Shown: positions 62,212 to 64,000 of the stretch, in pieces
How the letters are laid out: every line of letters begins with the position of its first letter
Position numbering within the stretch: the stretch's first letter is position 1
Origin: GCA-2861595 sp035525365
GTDB lineage: Bacteria; Actinomycetota; Acidimicrobiia; Acidimicrobiales; GCA-2861595
Direction of reading: 5' to 3'
DNA: 64,000 nucleotides
NCBI GenBank assembly: GCA_035525365.1
Contig: DATLEK010000064.1
Location: 34,826 to 98,825 of the forward strand
Notes under the pieces: generated by a model
Databases searched by the model: none
Seen by the model: only the letters and a program-made list of their open reading frames with translations
What the model was told of the DNA's origin: nothing
Made by a program: the position numbers and the translations under genes

Positions 62212-62717
62212 CCACCGTTCTGGTCGCCAAGGACGTGGCGACACCAGTGGGAGACCTGCGGCTCGCCGTGCGCGACGGCAAGGTGTGCGCGCTGGTGTTC
62301 GCCGACGGGTGGGACCGCTCGGTCGACAAGCTCGAAGCCCGGCTCGGCCCGGTCGACCTGCAGCGCGACGACGACCCGGTCGGCGCGCGCAGTGCGCTGG
62401 CGGCATGGGTCGACGGCGATCTCACCGCCCTCGAAGAGATGGAGCTCGACCTGGGCGGCACGCCGTTCCAGCAGAAGGTGTGGGCCACGTTGTGCAAGAT
62501 CCCGGCCGGCACCGTCATCTCCTACGGCCAGCTGGCCGAGAACGCCGGTTTCCCCCGGGCGGCCCGGGCCGTCGGCAGCGCCAACGGCGCCAACCCGGCC
62601 TGCATCGTCGTGCCCTGCCACCGCGTCATCCACAGCGGCGGCACCATCGGCGGTTACGGCGGCGGCCTCCACCGCAAGCGCTGGCTCCTCGCCCACGAGG
62701 GCATCCAGCTCCCCTAA
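62208..62717 (+). CDS. ogt: Methylated-DNA-protein cysteine methyltransferase
   Basis: 169 residues with VVPCHRVIHSGG (acceptor Cys in PCHRV), preceded by SYGQLAENAGFPRAARAVGS. ATG overlaps the upstream stop and has AAGGAGACGAC. It repairs O6-methylguanine in one irreversible step. Confidence 0.95.
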
Positions 62718-62726
62718 GGCACCATT

Positions 62727-62769
62727 CTCGAGGCAATAGCCCGGCCGTAGGCCGGAGCATTGCCTCGAG
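62727..62769. terminator. Bidirectional hairpin between ogt and coaE
   Basis: CTCGAGGCAATAGCCCGGCC (62727-62746) pairs with GGCCGGAGCATTGCCTCGAG (62750-62769) over 20 bases with three mismatches, in the gap between convergent genes. Confidence 0.6.
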
Positions 62770-62770
62770 T

Positions 62771-63376
62771 TCAGGGCTGGAGGGTCTGCAGCCACTCCCA
62801 GCAGCGGTCGATCTCGGCGGTGAGCTCGTCGATGGAGCCGCTGTTGTCGATGACGAAGTCGGCACGGGCCAGGCGCTCGTCGCGGCTGGACTGGGCCTGG
62901 ATGCGGGCGATGGCGTCGTCCTTGTCCATGCCGCGCCAGTCGACGAGCCGGGCGATCTGGGTGCCGACCGGGCAGTCGACGACGATGACGGCGGCGAGAC
63001 CGGGGCGACCCTGGCCCTCGACGAGCAGGGGGATGTCGAGGATGACGATGTTGTCGGTGCCCTCCTGGCGCTCGCGCTCGGTGGCCATGCCGATGGCGAT
63101 GGCCGGGTGGGTGAGCGCGTTCAGCTCCTTCAGCGCCTTCGCGTCGTTGAAGACGACCTCGGCGATGGCGGGCCGGTCGAGACTGCCGTCGCTGCAGACG
63201 ATGTCCTCACCGAACATGTCGATCATCGGCTGGTACAGCGCACCGCCGGGAGCCTGCAGGCGCCGGGCGATGCGGTCGGCGTCGATCACGACCGCGCCGC
63301 GCTCGGCGAGGAGCGCGCACACGGTCGACTTGCCTGACCCGATGCCGCCGGTGAGCCCGACGACGAGCGGGGCCAA
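62771..63376 (-). CDS. coaE: Dephospho-CoA kinase
   Basis: Walker A GGIGSGKSTV, then DADRIARRL and ILDIPLLVEG mark CoaE, the last step of coenzyme A synthesis. TTG 63376 follows the rpsA stop directly (TAGTTG), so it is translated after rpsA. Confidence 0.95.
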   Translation of the reverse strand: MAPLVVGLTGGIGSGKSTVCALLAERGAVVIDADRIARRLQAPGGALYQPMIDMFGEDIVCSDGSLDRPAIAEVVFNDAKALKELNALTHPAIAIGMATERERQEGTDNIVILDIPLLVEGQGRPGLAAVIVVDCPVGTQIARLVDWRGMDKDDAIARIQAQSSRDERLARADFVIDNSGSIDELTAEIDRCWEWLQTLQP

Positions 63377-64000
63377 CTAGGCCTCGGGGGTCGTGTCCGT
63401 GTCAGCGGCCGCGACCGGCGCGGCCTCAGGCGCGGCGGCCTCGTCCGGTTCGGCCGGGGCGGCGGCGTGCTCGGGGGTGCCGGCCACGGGGACACCGTGC
63501 TCGGCCACGTACTCCGCCCAGGCCGCCTGGGCCTCGGTCTCGGGCGTGAAGTCCACGACCGTGGCGGTGGCGTACTCGGCGCCGCCGATGTAGTTGCCCT
63601 CTTCGTCATACGCGTGCTCACCGAAGTGCTCGCGGTACTCCGCGGCCACCTCGCCGCCCTCGGCCGCCTGCTTGATCGACAGGCTGATGCGCCGGCGCTG
63701 CAGATCGATGTCGATGATCTTCACCCACAGCTCCTCGCCGGGGTTGACGACCTGCTCGGGGAGGTCGACGTGGTGCACGGCCATCTCCGAGATGTGCACG
63801 AGACCCTCGATGCCCTCGCCGACCTGCACGAAGGCGCCGAACGGCACGAGCTTGGTGACCCGGCCGTACACGAGCTCGCCGACGCGGTGGGCGTTGGCGA
63901 ACTCCTGCCACGGGTCCTGCTGGGTGGCCTTGAGCGAGAGGCTGATCCGCTCCTTGTCGAGGTCGACGTCGAGCACCTGCACCTCGATCTCGTCGCCGAC
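63377..64000 (-). CDS. rpsA: 30S ribosomal protein S1, 3' part
   Basis: The frame enters at the right edge with the end of one S1 repeat (DVDLDKERISLSLK), then a complete repeat GELVYGRVTKLVPFGAFVQV, GIEGLVHISEMAV and RRRISLSIKQA. An acidic Ala/Pro tail follows and ends at TPEA. S1 holds mRNA on the ribosome. The rpsA-coaE order with uvrB nearby is the usual actinobacterial arrangement. Confidence 0.95.
   Translation of the reverse strand, partial: VGDEIEVQVLDVDLDKERISLSLKATQQDPWQEFANAHRVGELVYGRVTKLVPFGAFVQVGEGIEGLVHISEMAVHHVDLPEQVVNPGEELWVKIIDIDLQRRRISLSIKQAAEGGEVAAEYREHFGEHAYDEEGNYIGGAEYATATVVDFTPETEAQAAWAEYVAEHGVPVAGTPEHAAAPAEPDEAAAPEAAPVAAADTDTTPEA

Overview
The window is high-GC DNA with actinobacterial habits: leaderless genes with TANNNT -10 boxes, many GTG starts, ATGA/GTGA overlaps, and rpsA-coaE next to uvrB. 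The secreted protein at 30206-32056 carries YWLVASDGG-type repeats that I associate with Acidimicrobiia. I therefore infer an actinomycetote, probably of class Acidimicrobiia. The class is an inference and not a demonstrated placement.

Positions 1 to about 30082 are accessory DNA. A tyrosine integrase with an intact catalytic core, a zinc-finger protein and a small excisionase (27650-29915) lie beside tRNA-Cys at 30083-30154. Inward come conjugation and plasmid-type genes: a primase, the C-terminal part of a VirB4-like ATPase, a VirD4/TraG-type coupling protein, three small conserved proteins, and a large adenine methyltransferase-helicase. I read this as an integrative conjugative-type element in decay. 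The VirB4 gene lacks its front, and the helicase is cut at motif VI where a DUF262 gene begins. The left edge holds an integrase fragment beside a 45-base piece of tRNA-Gly(CCC), the scar of a second element. No relaxase is visible.

Positions about 8.9-23.4 kb are cargo. They include two PD-(D/E)XK-type proteins, a DUF559/Vsr-like nuclease, a SIR2-domain protein, a broken ADP-ribosylglycohydrolase, a DUF3644-like protein, a large four-TM protein behind a 21-codon overlapping ORF, and several small cysteine-rich or unknown proteins. This looks like a defence island. A module (17061-19881) is flanked by two near-identical 103-bp direct repeats. A fixed-spacing 33-35 bp motif occurs three times, always just upstream of element genes, and probably marks a shared regulon.

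Positions 30.2-64.0 kb look like chromosome. In order they hold a secreted repeat/GH99 protein; a histone-like tail protein; a CAP-domain protein; an HD-GYP phosphodiesterase; a protein tyrosine phosphatase; an NAD-dependent epimerase; a MoxR ATPase/VWA metalloprotein unit; a class A penicillin-binding protein; an M23 peptidase; a haem-oxygenase-like protein; a LemA/TPM operon; an XRE regulator; tRNA-Gly(GCC); a deleted WS/DGAT gene; an Fpg/Nei glycosylase; dut and orn (divergent); a beta-lactamase-fold enzyme; the trpCFBA operon; a lipoprotein; uvrB; an AdaA-AlkA fusion with ogt; coaE; and the 3' part of rpsA. DNA repair and nucleotide-pool hygiene are well represented.
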